From contig JAIBAQ010000044.1 in the NCBI GenBank assembly GCA_019695095.1, forward strand, positions 1-37,058: a DNA stretch of 37,058 bases, in the 5' to 3' direction. The stretch is from Candidatus Hydrogenedentota bacterium. GTDB lineage: Bacteria; Hydrogenedentota; Hydrogenedentia; Hydrogenedentales; SLHB01. Below the pieces are notes generated by a model. The model did no database searches, was not told the DNA's origin, and saw nothing but the letters and a program-made list of their open reading frames with translations. Of the stretch, positions 16,529 through 24,867 are shown in pieces; positions within the stretch are counted from its first letter, which is position 1, and each line of letters opens with the position of its first letter. The position numbers were made by a program, and so were the translations under genes.

Positions 16529-16795
16529 GTGGCAGACCATTCTGAATACATAGAACGGCATCGGAACTCGCGGCAATTGCCCGCCTTGGCCGCCGCGATT
16601 CCGACCGGGGCAATCGCGTTGGCCGTGGGCGCGACCATTGTCGCGCTGGCGTTTTGGCTCCTAAAACAGCGCGAGGCCCGAAAGAGCAGCACGTTTGTCG
16701 AGCGCGAGGTTACGTTCTTTCTTATGGCCCTTACCGTGTTCGGATTTGCGGCGGGATGTTGGGCCTTCGTGGTGTACGCGCGGTTCGCTGCGTAA
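16529..16795 (+). CDS. Small two-helix membrane protein, function unknown
   Basis: A predicted 88-residue protein with a short polar N-terminus rich in His, Arg and Glu, then two hydrophobic helices (about residues 20-45 and 63-86) joined by a charged loop (KQREARKSSTFVEREV). I recognise no family. The frame extends upstream to GTG codons at 16475 and 16463. I prefer GTG 16529 because GAGGA lies 8 nt before it and because the likely transcription start (about 16466) lies after 16463; GTG 16475 is a real alternative. The gap to the Gfo/Idh gene is 84 nt. Confidence 0.5.
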   Translation: MADHSEYIERHRNSRQLPALAAAIPTGAIALAVGATIVALAFWLLKQREARKSSTFVEREVTFFLMALTVFGFAAGCWAFVVYARFAA

Positions 16796-16879
16796 CGGCC
16801 ATTAGCCGGCATCGGCCCAAGGCTACTGCACCGCGTCAGTGCCAGTCCATTTATCGTTTTACCAAGCAAAGGGGGAAGT

Positions 16880-18019
16880 GTGAAGACTGTCGGTATCATT
16901 ATGAACGGCGTCACCGGGCGCATGGGAACCAACCAGCATCTGGTGCGTTCCATCCTCGCGATCCGCAATCAGGGCGGCGTTGCCATCAGCGATGGCGAAA
17001 CGATCATGCCTGAGCCAATCCTCGTCGGGCGTAATGAAGCAAAACTGAAAAAGCTCGCTGATGCCCACGGCGGCTTACCATTCTCGACGGATCTTGCCGC
17101 GTTGCTTGACGACGCGAAGTATCCGGTCTATTTCGACGCGCAGACAACGCTGCGCCGTTACGAAGACGTGAAACGCGCCATCGAGAAGGGCAAGCACATT
17201 TATTGCGAGAAACCCGTCGCGACTTCTTCCGCCGAGAGCATGGATCTCTACCGGCTCGCCAAGGAGAAAGGCATCAAACACGGCGTGGTGCAAGATAAGT
17301 TGTGGTTACCCGGCCTGCGCAAGCTCAAGTACCTCATCGATACGGGCTTCTTCGGGCGCATCCTCTCCGTCCGTGGCGAATTCGGCTACTGGGTGTTCAC
17401 GGGCGAGAACCAGCCCGCTCAACGGCCGTCGTGGAACTATCGCCAAAAAGACGGCGGCGGCATCATGCTCGACATGTTCTGCCACTGGCGTTACGTTATC
17501 GACAACCTGTTCGGCAACGTGACCGCCGTGTCCGCTCTCGGCGCGACGCACCTGCCTGACCGATGGGACGAGGCCGGCAAACCCTACATCTGCGACACGG
17601 ATGACGCCGCCTACGGAACGTTCCAGACCGACCAGAGAATCATCTGCCAATTCAATTCGTCGTGGTGTACGCGCGTGCGGCGCGACGATTTGCTCACGCT
17701 CCATGTGGATGGCACGAAGGGCTCCGCGGTCGCCGGGTTGCGGCAATGCTGGACCCAGCACGACGCCGTCACCCCGAAACCGGTTTGGAATCCGGATATC
17801 GACAACCCCATCGACTTCTATGCCGCGTGGGAGCCTATGCCGTCCAACGTCGCGTATGACAACGCGTTCAAAGTTCAGTGGGAGCTGTTCCTGCGGCATT
17901 TGGTACTCGATGAGCCGTTCCGCTGGGGCTTGCGAGAAGGGGCCAAGGGAGTCCAACTCGCCGAACTTGGCTACGAGTCGTGGAAACAGCGCCGCTGGCT
18001 CGATGTCCCTGAGCTATGA
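16880..18019 (+). CDS. Gfo/Idh/MocA family oxidoreductase
   Basis: A 379-residue NAD(P)-dependent oxidoreductase acting on sugars, inositols or related polyols in the cytoplasm. The N-terminal Rossmann fold has NGVTGRMG (residues 9-16) as the dinucleotide loop; EKP at 110-112 is the family's signature with the catalytic Lys111; the second domain has D198-x3-H202 in GGGIMLDMFCHW, the usual catalytic Asp/His pair. The N-terminus is longer than usual between strand 1 and the acidic strand-2 end. The start is GTG 16880 with a GGGGGAA site. No signal peptide or Tat motif is present, unlike many family members in planctomycete-like bacteria. Substrate cannot be read from sequence. Confidence 0.9.
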   Translation: MKTVGIIMNGVTGRMGTNQHLVRSILAIRNQGGVAISDGETIMPEPILVGRNEAKLKKLADAHGGLPFSTDLAALLDDAKYPVYFDAQTTLRRYEDVKRAIEKGKHIYCEKPVATSSAESMDLYRLAKEKGIKHGVVQDKLWLPGLRKLKYLIDTGFFGRILSVRGEFGYWVFTGENQPAQRPSWNYRQKDGGGIMLDMFCHWRYVIDNLFGNVTAVSALGATHLPDRWDEAGKPYICDTDDAAYGTFQTDQRIICQFNSSWCTRVRRDDLLTLHVDGTKGSAVAGLRQCWTQHDAVTPKPVWNPDIDNPIDFYAAWEPMPSNVAYDNAFKVQWELFLRHLVLDEPFRWGLREGAKGVQLAELGYESWKQRRWLDVPEL

Positions 18020-18082
18020 CCTGTTCATCAGACCATTGGCGTGGGCGCCGCAACCCCGGTTCGAAGACCTCGAATCGCCAAG

Positions 18083-18111
18083 TTGCCGCCTCTTCGTTCT
18101 CCCTGTAAAAT
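18083..18111 (+). promoter_or_regulatory. Promoter close to the acyltransferase start
   Basis: TTGCCG (18083-18088), 17-nt spacer, TAAAAT (18106-18111). The ATG follows only 10 nt later, so the transcript would have almost no leader. Confidence 0.55.
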
Positions 18112-18121
18112 CCTTGCCCAA

Positions 18122-19237
18122 ATGACACTACTTGAGCTACGAGGTTGGTTTGTCCTTACGTGGCGGTTCATCCGCTACTTCGCCTACCGGTTTGGTATGG
18201 GTTCCCGCCCACAGTTTGTCGATATCTACCGAGAGGGCGTGCCAGTGCTGGACCGCCTGCTGGGCTGGCCCAAGATGCTGCGGTTTGAAGACGGCCACAA
18301 TTGTCCGCGCCATGGGCCGGTCGTGTTCGCCGGAAATCATCAGAAGAAGGACGACCCCTTTTTACTGTACCGGGCGATTCATTATCTCTGCGACGCGTCC
18401 TACGCGGTGCGCTTCATGATGCGCGATGACTTCTTTGCGGGGATTAGCGCCGCGAAATCGCGTTTCATCGACGTAGACGAATTGGCTTGCATGGCAGGCG
18501 CGCTGCTCATCAGCCGCAGCAATGTTCAGTTGTCGCAAATGAAACCCTTCGTGAAGCTCCTGCGCGAAGGCAATGGATTCATCATGTACCCGGGGCGTTC
18601 CCGGTCGCGTTCAGGCGTGTTTATCGAATACCGCGACGGTATCGAAGAACCCGGCGGCGTCACCTTCTTCCTTGCGCAAGCACAACGTGGCCGCCCGGAC
18701 CTCAGGATTCCGGCAGTTCCCTGCGCCCGAACGCACAACCCCACCACCAACAAGACGGTGATAATCTTTGGGGAGCCGCAGTATTTGCCGCATGACGCGG
18801 ATCGTGCGGTGCAACGGGACCTCGATTTCAGGTTGATCGAGATGATGGGGGAACTGACCGAGGTGAACGCCGCGCACGTCACGGCCGGCATCCTCTACCT
18901 GCGTTGTCTGCACGGACACTCGGAATCCATTACCCTGCATCAGTTGAAAGCCGCCGTTAAGGAGGTTCTCGACGCCTGCCGCGAGCGCCGCGTCGAACCC
19001 GCATCGCGCAACGACCTCGATGGACAAATGAAGGCGGTACTGGCCTACCTGGAACGGGGAAAGACGATCGTGCGCACCGGCGATAGCGTCACGCCCAACG
19101 TGGACGTGGTGCTATCGGCGCCCGAATGGGACACGTCCTACGTTGAGAAGAACCCCTTGAAGCATCTAGTCAACCAAGTCCTTCATTTGTGGGACGTGGT
19201 GGCCGCCATTGAGTTTGCGGCATTCAAGACGTTTTAA
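18122..19237 (+). CDS. PlsC-like glycerophospholipid acyltransferase family protein
   Basis: A 371-residue membrane-associated acyltransferase of the LPLAT superfamily, which transfers acyl chains to (lyso)glycerolipids. Motif I is NHQKKDDP with H73 and D78, the catalytic H-x4-D. Motif III, usually FPEGTRS, reads YPGRSRS at 156-162 (the conserved Glu is Gly158). The domain lies at about 60-260; the C-terminal 110 residues are helical and unassigned. It is longer than PlsC (about 250) and shorter than PlsB. I start at ATG 18122; no Shine-Dalgarno is visible, but a sigma70-like promoter ends 10 nt upstream, implying near-leaderless translation. A longer frame from 18041 lacks support. It converges on the histidine kinase gene with a 6-nt gap. 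Confidence 0.8.
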   Translation: MTLLELRGWFVLTWRFIRYFAYRFGMGSRPQFVDIYREGVPVLDRLLGWPKMLRFEDGHNCPRHGPVVFAGNHQKKDDPFLLYRAIHYLCDASYAVRFMMRDDFFAGISAAKSRFIDVDELACMAGALLISRSNVQLSQMKPFVKLLREGNGFIMYPGRSRSRSGVFIEYRDGIEEPGGVTFFLAQAQRGRPDLRIPAVPCARTHNPTTNKTVIIFGEPQYLPHDADRAVQRDLDFRLIEMMGELTEVNAAHVTAGILYLRCLHGHSESITLHQLKAAVKEVLDACRERRVEPASRNDLDGQMKAVLAYLERGKTIVRTGDSVTPNVDVVLSAPEWDTSYVEKNPLKHLVNQVLHLWDVVAAIEFAAFKTF

Positions 19238-19243
19238 CGTAAT

Positions 19244-22200
19244 TCAGTCTTGTAACGCTTCTCGAATCTTGCGAGCCAACGCTTCTTCCGTGAACGGCTT
19301 CTGTAGGAAATGCACACCCTCATCCAGCACGCCTTGATGCGCAATCACGTTGGCCGTGTATCCGGACATAAACAGACATCGCAGGTTCGGCCTAATTTCG
19401 CGAAGCCGCCTCCACGTGTCGCGTCCCGTCATTCCGGGCATTACAACGTCTGTTATCAGAAGATGGATTTCCGCCTGATGCTTTGCGGCGGTTTCAATGG
19501 CTTCAACGGGATTGGATGCAACCAGCACCGTGTACCCGAGCCGCTCAAGCATGCGCTGGGCCAGGCGAAGAAGAGCAGCTTCATCTTCGACAACCAGCAC
19601 CGTTTCGACGCCGCGAGGAAGCTCTGCGATTTCCCGGGCCGGTTCGGAGGTTTTCTCATCCGTCTCGAGCAGCGGGAAGTAGATGCGAAATGTTGTGCCT
19701 TGTCCCGGTTCGCTGTACACGTTGACAAAGCCGCCGTTCTGCTTCACGATTCCGTATACGGTCGCCAATCCGAGTCCGGTTCCCTTTCCGATTTCCTTCG
19801 TTGTGAAGAAAGGCTCGAAGAGCCGCTCTTGCGTCTCTTTGTCCATGCCGCACCCGTTGTCGCTGACCGCAAGCAAAACGTACTTCCCGGGAATGAATCC
19901 GATGTGGTCCTCGCAGTACTCGCGATCGAACTCGGCGGAACCCGTTTCTATCGTAATCTTGCCTACATCCACGATGGCGTCGCGCGAATTCACGACCAGA
20001 TTGGCAAGAATCTGGTTGAGTTGAGCAGGATCCATCTTCACCGGAAGACGATGATGGGAGGGTTTCCAGAGCAGGTCGATGTCTTCTCCAATCAGCCGGC
20101 TCAACATCTTCAGCATTGTCGCGACGGTATCGGTAAGATCCAAGACTTGCGGAGCAATCGTCTGCTTGCGCGCGAATGCCAGCAATTGGCGCGTAAGATC
20201 CGCCGATCTCCGGCCCGCCTTCATGATTTCCGTGATGCTTTCACGCACGGGATGCGCTGAATCCAGCGCGGCAAGTGCCAGCTCGCAGTGGCCGAGAATC
20301 ACACTCAGCATATTGTTAAAGTCGTGCGCTACCCCCCCGGCAAGTTGTCCCACAGCTTCCATCTTTTGCGCCTGGACCAACTGCGATTCCAGCTTGGCCT
20401 TCTCTTCCTCGGCATGCTTACGTTCGGAAATATCAATCCCGAACCCCATGAGGTAGAGCTGTCCCTGGGCCTCAAACCGGACGCCGGTCATAAAGAAGGG
20501 AATCGCGCGTCCATCCTTGGACATTAGAGGGGCTTCAAGAACATTCACGCCCTTTCGCATCACCTCTTCGACGGCCCCAAGTACTGCTTCTTTCGCTTCG
20601 GGCACATGCCAATCCAGAATATGGCGATTGCGTACGTCCTGACTGCCAAATCCCAGGTATTCCTCGTGATTTTTGTTCCACATGACCAGGCGTAGTTCAG
20701 GATAGGTGTACAGATAGAAGATCCCTGGAAGACTCTCGAGCATTGCGCGAGTGAACGCCTGTTCACGAAGCAGCGCAGACTCCGCGTCCTTCATGGGGGT
20801 GATGTCCGTGTGCGTCCCAAGCAGGCGAAGCGGCCGGCCTTCTTTGTCCCATTCCACTATCTTCCCGGCGGATAGGACCCACTTCCAGTCTCCCGATTTG
20901 GTCTTTTGCCGGAATTCCGCGCGGAACTCGGGACGTTTTCCCTCGATGTACTCCTGATACGCCTGTTGGATCCTCTCCAAATCGTCGGGATGAATCCGGT
21001 CGCGCCAATTAAGGCCTGACTCCTTGAATTCCTCCAGCGTATAGCCAAGTATCTCGGCATACTCGGCGCCAACGACGGATTCTTCGGTTTGTACATTCAG
21101 GTCAAACAAACCCTGTTCAGCCGCCATCATCGCGAGCCGCACTCGTTCTTCACTTCGCCGGAGTTCTTCTTCCGCCGTGCGTTCCTTCGTTTGATCGCGA
21201 AAGACCAACACGACCCCGGTGATTGTCCCGGCTTCGTCGCGGATAGGCGCGCCGCTATCGGCTATGGGGCGCTCGGTGCCATCTCGCGCGATCAAGATCG
21301 TGTGATTGGCGAGTCCCACAATCTTGCCTTCTCGCAAGACGCGTTGTGCCGGGCTCTCGGGGACTTCGCCCGTCTCTTCCGACACAATCCGAAAGACTTC
21401 CTCCAGAAGAACCCCCTTGGCCTCGGTTTCTTTCCAACCTGTGAGCTGCTCCGCCACAGGATTCATCTGTACGACACGGCTTTCCTTGTCTGCGGTGATG
21501 ACCGCATCGCCGATGCTATACAAAATGGTGCGGTACTCTTCCTGGGCTTCACGCCGGGCCCGTTCCGCCCTGAAGAGACTACGAAAGATATCCGTTTGCC
21601 GCAGTCGATACAGGTATGCGATACCCATCGCCATAAGACCCAAAAGCAAGGCGACGACAACGGCTATTTCCGCAGCCCTGTACCTGGCCTCGCTTAGAAT
21701 TTCGTCCAGGTCAACTTTAGAAACGATAAACCACGGCGAGTGGGGTACGGGTTTCAGGTCTGCCAATACTTGGATGCCCCGATAGTCAAGGCCTTCAAAT
21801 GGGCCCTGCTTTCCCTGCACCGCTTGCGCCGCAGGTAAATCGGACCTGGTAACTGGAAATCTGAGTTCGAGTGCCGATCCCTTTTTATGCCGAAGCTCGT
21901 TGAGAAACACCACATCCTGTCCCTGCCGTTCGACAAGTAGCGTCTCGGCACTGGGGCTGGGGGTCGGCCACATCTGGAGTAAGGGGTACAGGTAATCATC
22001 CGCATCGCACCGGAGGACTAGATGCGCCATGAGGCGCCCAGCGTCGTCAAACACCGGACCGACTATGTCCACATAGACGTCGCCGTCATCCGCGCGATAG
22101 AAATCCGAGATGACCACGTCTCGTTGCTTCAGAGCAGCATTAACTGCATCCTTAACGATGGGAGGTACAGGGTCTGCCTTGTCTGACGCCGATACCAGAA

Positions 22201-22573
22201 CCGTAGTGTCCGGCGTCAACAATTGCGCATCGGTATATCCGTATGCCTTCTGCTCAAGTTGCAGCCTGGATTTCCATTCTTCGCGCCTGCCAGGGACATC
22301 AGGATCTTCGAGGAACTCCCTCAGCGCCCGCCGGAAAAAGGGACTCCCTACGGTGTTCATCGCGTCGCCAATACGTTCTTTTCTCCATTGGATGATCTGA
22401 CTCACCTTCAGATTTCCAATGGCAGACAATGCGTCTTGCTTTTCGTCGCGGATCTCTTTGGCTTCGCGCTGGTAATAGAAGAATCCGCCGATGGCAAGTA
22501 CGAGGGCAAACGCGATATACAACAAGACCCAAACGCGCCATGAGGCGCCTTTGTGAAGCGTAGCCTCAGGCAT
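19244..22573 (-). CDS. Membrane-bound hybrid sensor histidine kinase with three PAS domains and a receiver
   Basis: A 1109-residue hybrid kinase. Order: transmembrane helix (about 14-34); periplasmic sensor region of about 265 residues, Cache-like by its position and its tyrosine/aspartate-rich strands; second transmembrane helix (about 299-321); three PAS/PAC modules (about 338-460, 468-590, 600-715); HisKA with H750 in GVAHDFNN; HATPase with N-box, DNGCGMD and GLGLATVYGI; and a C-terminal receiver with phospho-acceptor D1042 in LITDVVMPG. The ATG at 22573 has GGGGGAGG 8 nt upstream. Orphan: no response regulator is adjacent. The C-terminal receiver without an output domain implies a phosphorelay through a separate Hpt protein, or feedback on the kinase. 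Confidence 0.93.
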   Translation of the reverse strand: MPEATLHKGASWRVWVLLYIAFALVLAIGGFFYYQREAKEIRDEKQDALSAIGNLKVSQIIQWRKERIGDAMNTVGSPFFRRALREFLEDPDVPGRREEWKSRLQLEQKAYGYTDAQLLTPDTTVLVSASDKADPVPPIVKDAVNAALKQRDVVISDFYRADDGDVYVDIVGPVFDDAGRLMAHLVLRCDADDYLYPLLQMWPTPSPSAETLLVERQGQDVVFLNELRHKKGSALELRFPVTRSDLPAAQAVQGKQGPFEGLDYRGIQVLADLKPVPHSPWFIVSKVDLDEILSEARYRAAEIAVVVALLLGLMAMGIAYLYRLRQTDIFRSLFRAERARREAQEEYRTILYSIGDAVITADKESRVVQMNPVAEQLTGWKETEAKGVLLEEVFRIVSEETGEVPESPAQRVLREGKIVGLANHTILIARDGTERPIADSGAPIRDEAGTITGVVLVFRDQTKERTAEEELRRSEERVRLAMMAAEQGLFDLNVQTEESVVGAEYAEILGYTLEEFKESGLNWRDRIHPDDLERIQQAYQEYIEGKRPEFRAEFRQKTKSGDWKWVLSAGKIVEWDKEGRPLRLLGTHTDITPMKDAESALLREQAFTRAMLESLPGIFYLYTYPELRLVMWNKNHEEYLGFGSQDVRNRHILDWHVPEAKEAVLGAVEEVMRKGVNVLEAPLMSKDGRAIPFFMTGVRFEAQGQLYLMGFGIDISERKHAEEEKAKLESQLVQAQKMEAVGQLAGGVAHDFNNMLSVILGHCELALAALDSAHPVRESITEIMKAGRRSADLTRQLLAFARKQTIAPQVLDLTDTVATMLKMLSRLIGEDIDLLWKPSHHRLPVKMDPAQLNQILANLVVNSRDAIVDVGKITIETGSAEFDREYCEDHIGFIPGKYVLLAVSDNGCGMDKETQERLFEPFFTTKEIGKGTGLGLATVYGIVKQNGGFVNVYSEPGQGTTFRIYFPLLETDEKTSEPAREIAELPRGVETVLVVEDEAALLRLAQRMLERLGYTVLVASNPVEAIETAAKHQAEIHLLITDVVMPGMTGRDTWRRLREIRPNLRCLFMSGYTANVIAHQGVLDEGVHFLQKPFTEEALARKIREALQD

Positions 22574-22695
22574 CCGCCAAACCTCCCCCTAATCCCAATG
22601 GAGCCGACAGACCGGTTCTGGGCATGGTCATGGTAATTTGCGAGGGCAACGCAGGCAAAGCCCTTCGCCCCCTCTGTCAATCACCCCCTACAAAT

Positions 22696-22724
22696 ACTAT
22701 ATCGCAGAATGCGGCAAATGTGAT
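22696..22724 (-). promoter_or_regulatory. Candidate promoter for the hybrid kinase
   Basis: Minus strand ATCACA (22719-22724), 17-nt spacer, TATAGT (22696-22701), about 120 nt upstream of the kinase start. The -35 box is weak. The rest of the 312-nt divergent region (22574-22885) shows no other recognisable element apart from the ribosome sites of the two flanking genes. Confidence 0.4.
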
Positions 22725-22885
22725 ACGCAATTCATGAGAAACAGGCATGAGTGAGGCGCTCACCGCCGCCAATTGCCCGGAGGCGGGCTCGTCGGCTACC
22801 ATGCCGCGTCTGTCCAATGCGTTGCTCCATGCGCACAGACGCGTCCGGGCCAGGGGCAGCAATGTACTGATCGGGAGAAAGCACC

Positions 22886-24103
22886 ATGCAGGCAGTGATC
22901 ATGGCGGCGGGCAAGTCCACGCGCACCTATCCTTTGACTCTCACGCGCCCAAAGGCGTTGCTGAAGATTGCGAATCGGACCATCCTGGAACACCAACTCC
23001 GCGCGCTGCGGGGAATCGCGGATGAGGTCGTTTTAATTGTCTCTTACCTCAAGGAAATGATTGTCGAACGGTTTGGGAATTCCTTCGAGGGTCTCCCCAT
23101 CCGGTATGTCGAGCAGACGGAGCAATTGGGTACGGGCCACGCCATTCTGCAATGCGCGGAAGTCATACGCGGTCCGTTCCTCGCCATGAACGGTGACGAC
23201 CTATACGATCCCAAAGATCTTGCCCGTCTTGCTCAGACCGGCCAAGGCGCGCTGGCGATGAACGTTCCCGACCCGCGGTTGTACGGCATCTATGAAGTCG
23301 ATGCGGAAGGGTGTGCCGTGCGGATCGTCGAGAAGCCCACGGAAATCTTCTCCACACTGGCAAACGTTGGCGCTTACAAGTTTGGGCGCGATGTGTTCGA
23401 CATACTGAAATCGACGCCAAGATCCGAGCGTGGCGAAATCGAGATCACTTCGGCTGTCCAAACTTTGGCGCACCAAGGCCGCTTCAGAGTCGTGGATATG
23501 GAAGGCTACTGGCTGCCCATTGGGTATCCGTGGCATTTGCTTGATGCGAACGCGTATTTCCTTGAACACCTCCTCACTCCGGGAATCGAAGGCGAAGTGA
23601 GTCCGGCTGCGCATCTCACCGGCCCGGTTTACGTTGGACCGGGTTCGGTCATTCGAAGCGGCGTTGTCATTGACGGCCCGGTCTACATCGGCGCAAACGC
23701 CACGATTGGCCCCAACTGCTGGATCCGCCCTGGAAGCACCATAGGTGACCACTGCCGCGTTGGGCATTCGGTCGAAATAAAGAACTCTATCCTGATGGAT
23801 TACGCGGCGGCTCCGCACCTGAGTTATGTCGGCGATAGCGTTATCGGGGAGCATACCAACCTCGGAGCAGGCACAATCACGGCAAACGTGCGTCATGACG
23901 GCGGAACCATCCCGACCGTCGTGAAGGGCGAGACTGTCGACACCGGCCGCAAGAAGCTGGGGTGTATCTTCGCGGACCACGTGCACACCGGGATCAACAC
24001 CTCCATTTACCCTGGCCGCATGTTCTGGCCAAACACGTTTTCATTCCCCGGCGAGGCCGTGCGCAAACATGTCACGGAAACGAAGCGCCTGCCTCAACGT
24101 TGA
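22886..24103 (+). CDS. Sugar-1-phosphate nucleotidyltransferase with left-handed beta-helix (GlmU-like)
   Basis: A 405-residue bifunctional-looking NDP-sugar synthase. Residues 1-230 form the nucleotidyltransferase domain: AAGKSTRTYPLTLTRPKALL near residue 7 is the nucleotide-binding loop and catalytic Lys, and QLGTGHAI and MNGDDLYD follow at family spacing. Residues 235-400 are hexapeptide repeats forming a left-handed beta-helix; HLSYVGDSVIGEHTNLGAG closely resembles the acetyltransferase part of GlmU. It makes an NDP-sugar (possibly UDP-GlcNAc or another N-acetyl/amino sugar nucleotide) for cell-envelope polymers in the cytoplasm. It is shorter than GlmU (about 450) and resembles archaeal-type bifunctional enzymes. 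GGGAGAAA precedes the ATG at 22886. Whether the acetyltransferase half is active is not clear. Confidence 0.85.
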   Translation: MQAVIMAAGKSTRTYPLTLTRPKALLKIANRTILEHQLRALRGIADEVVLIVSYLKEMIVERFGNSFEGLPIRYVEQTEQLGTGHAILQCAEVIRGPFLAMNGDDLYDPKDLARLAQTGQGALAMNVPDPRLYGIYEVDAEGCAVRIVEKPTEIFSTLANVGAYKFGRDVFDILKSTPRSERGEIEITSAVQTLAHQGRFRVVDMEGYWLPIGYPWHLLDANAYFLEHLLTPGIEGEVSPAAHLTGPVYVGPGSVIRSGVVIDGPVYIGANATIGPNCWIRPGSTIGDHCRVGHSVEIKNSILMDYAAAPHLSYVGDSVIGEHTNLGAGTITANVRHDGGTIPTVVKGETVDTGRKKLGCIFADHVHTGINTSIYPGRMFWPNTFSFPGEAVRKHVTETKRLPQR

Positions 24104-24139
24104 TAGTCAAAGTACGGCGTTCAATCACTGGCTCTATTC

Positions 24140-24168
24140 TTGACAGGTCTGCATACAGATCCTATTAT
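24140..24168 (+). promoter_or_regulatory. Strong sigma70-like promoter for the PagL-like gene
   Basis: TTGACA (24140-24145), 17-nt spacer, TATTAT (24163-24168). The spacer itself is an imperfect palindrome (GGTCTG at its left end, CAGATCC at its right), a possible operator. Confidence 0.75.
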
Positions 24169-24226
24169 TGCGACACATTGGCGATGAGCCAAGTCCTATT
24201 TGATGATTCATCGAGGGAGGAAGACC

Positions 24227-24811
24227 ATGAAAAGGCCCGCAGCATACGCATCCCTGGTAGTAGCGCTCGCGGTAGTATCCGTATTTGGCGTCTTACCGGC
24301 GGCCCAAGCCGACGAGAGCGTTTCGTCCGGCCTTTTTGGCGGATTTGACGAAGGCCGCTGGAGAATTGAAGTGGGTGGCGCATCCGGTTTTGATTCGGGT
24401 AAGCGCGACCGCAATGGCGATTCCGTGATCACGGGTAACGTGGAATACGAGTGGCCCGTGTTTGCCCGTTGCACCCTGGGGCTACGCGCCTATCCGCTGT
24501 TCATCTACAACCAGGATGATGGCGATCCGACGGTGTGGGGCGGTGGCGTCGGCGTAGTCGGTCGAATCTACCAGCACAAAGAGGAGCGCACCGGGTTCTT
24601 CGTGGAAGGCGGCGTTGCCATCCTGGGACACGCCAACGAGATTGAAGACAATTCGTCCAACATCAATTTCCTACCGCAAGCGGGCGTAGGCTACCAATGG
24701 AAATCGGGTTGGCATACTACGATTCAGATTCAGCACATTTCCAACGGATCGTTGGCCAGCGAAAATGCCGGCGCGAACAGCATCGGTGTTGCCGTAGGTT
24801 TCACGTTCTAG
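24227..24811 (+). CDS. PagL-like outer-membrane protein (acyloxyacyl hydrolase family)
   Basis: A 194-residue exported protein with a signal peptide (cleavage near residue 28, after AQA) and alternating strands consistent with a small outer-membrane beta-barrel ending in Phe, the usual insertion signal. The C-terminal HISNGSLASENAGANS (from H170) matches the active-site segment of PagL lipid A 3-O-deacylases, with H170 and S172 at the positions of the catalytic His and Ser. The third triad position, His+14 (Glu140 in Pseudomonas aeruginosa PagL), is Asn184 here. If active it would remove an acyl chain from lipid A. GGGAGGAAG lies just before ATG 24227; the upstream in-frame ATG at 24200 would lengthen the signal peptide without a ribosome site. 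A promoter at 24140 and a terminator at 24837 bracket it as a single gene. Confidence 0.75.
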   Translation: MKRPAAYASLVVALAVVSVFGVLPAAQADESVSSGLFGGFDEGRWRIEVGGASGFDSGKRDRNGDSVITGNVEYEWPVFARCTLGLRAYPLFIYNQDDGDPTVWGGGVGVVGRIYQHKEERTGFFVEGGVAILGHANEIEDNSSNINFLPQAGVGYQWKSGWHTTIQIQHISNGSLASENAGANSIGVAVGFTF

Positions 24812-24836
24812 CCTGAGGGAAGTTGCATTGAATAGG

Positions 24837-24867
24837 CCCGCCGGCCACCGGCGGGTCTTTTATTTTT
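24837..24867 (+). terminator. Intrinsic terminator after the PagL-like gene
   Basis: Perfect 8-bp GC stem (CCCGCCGG, loop CCA, CCGGCGGG; 24837-24855) followed by a T-rich tract (24856-24867). The tract overlaps the last codons of the convergent serine hydrolase gene. Confidence 0.9.
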
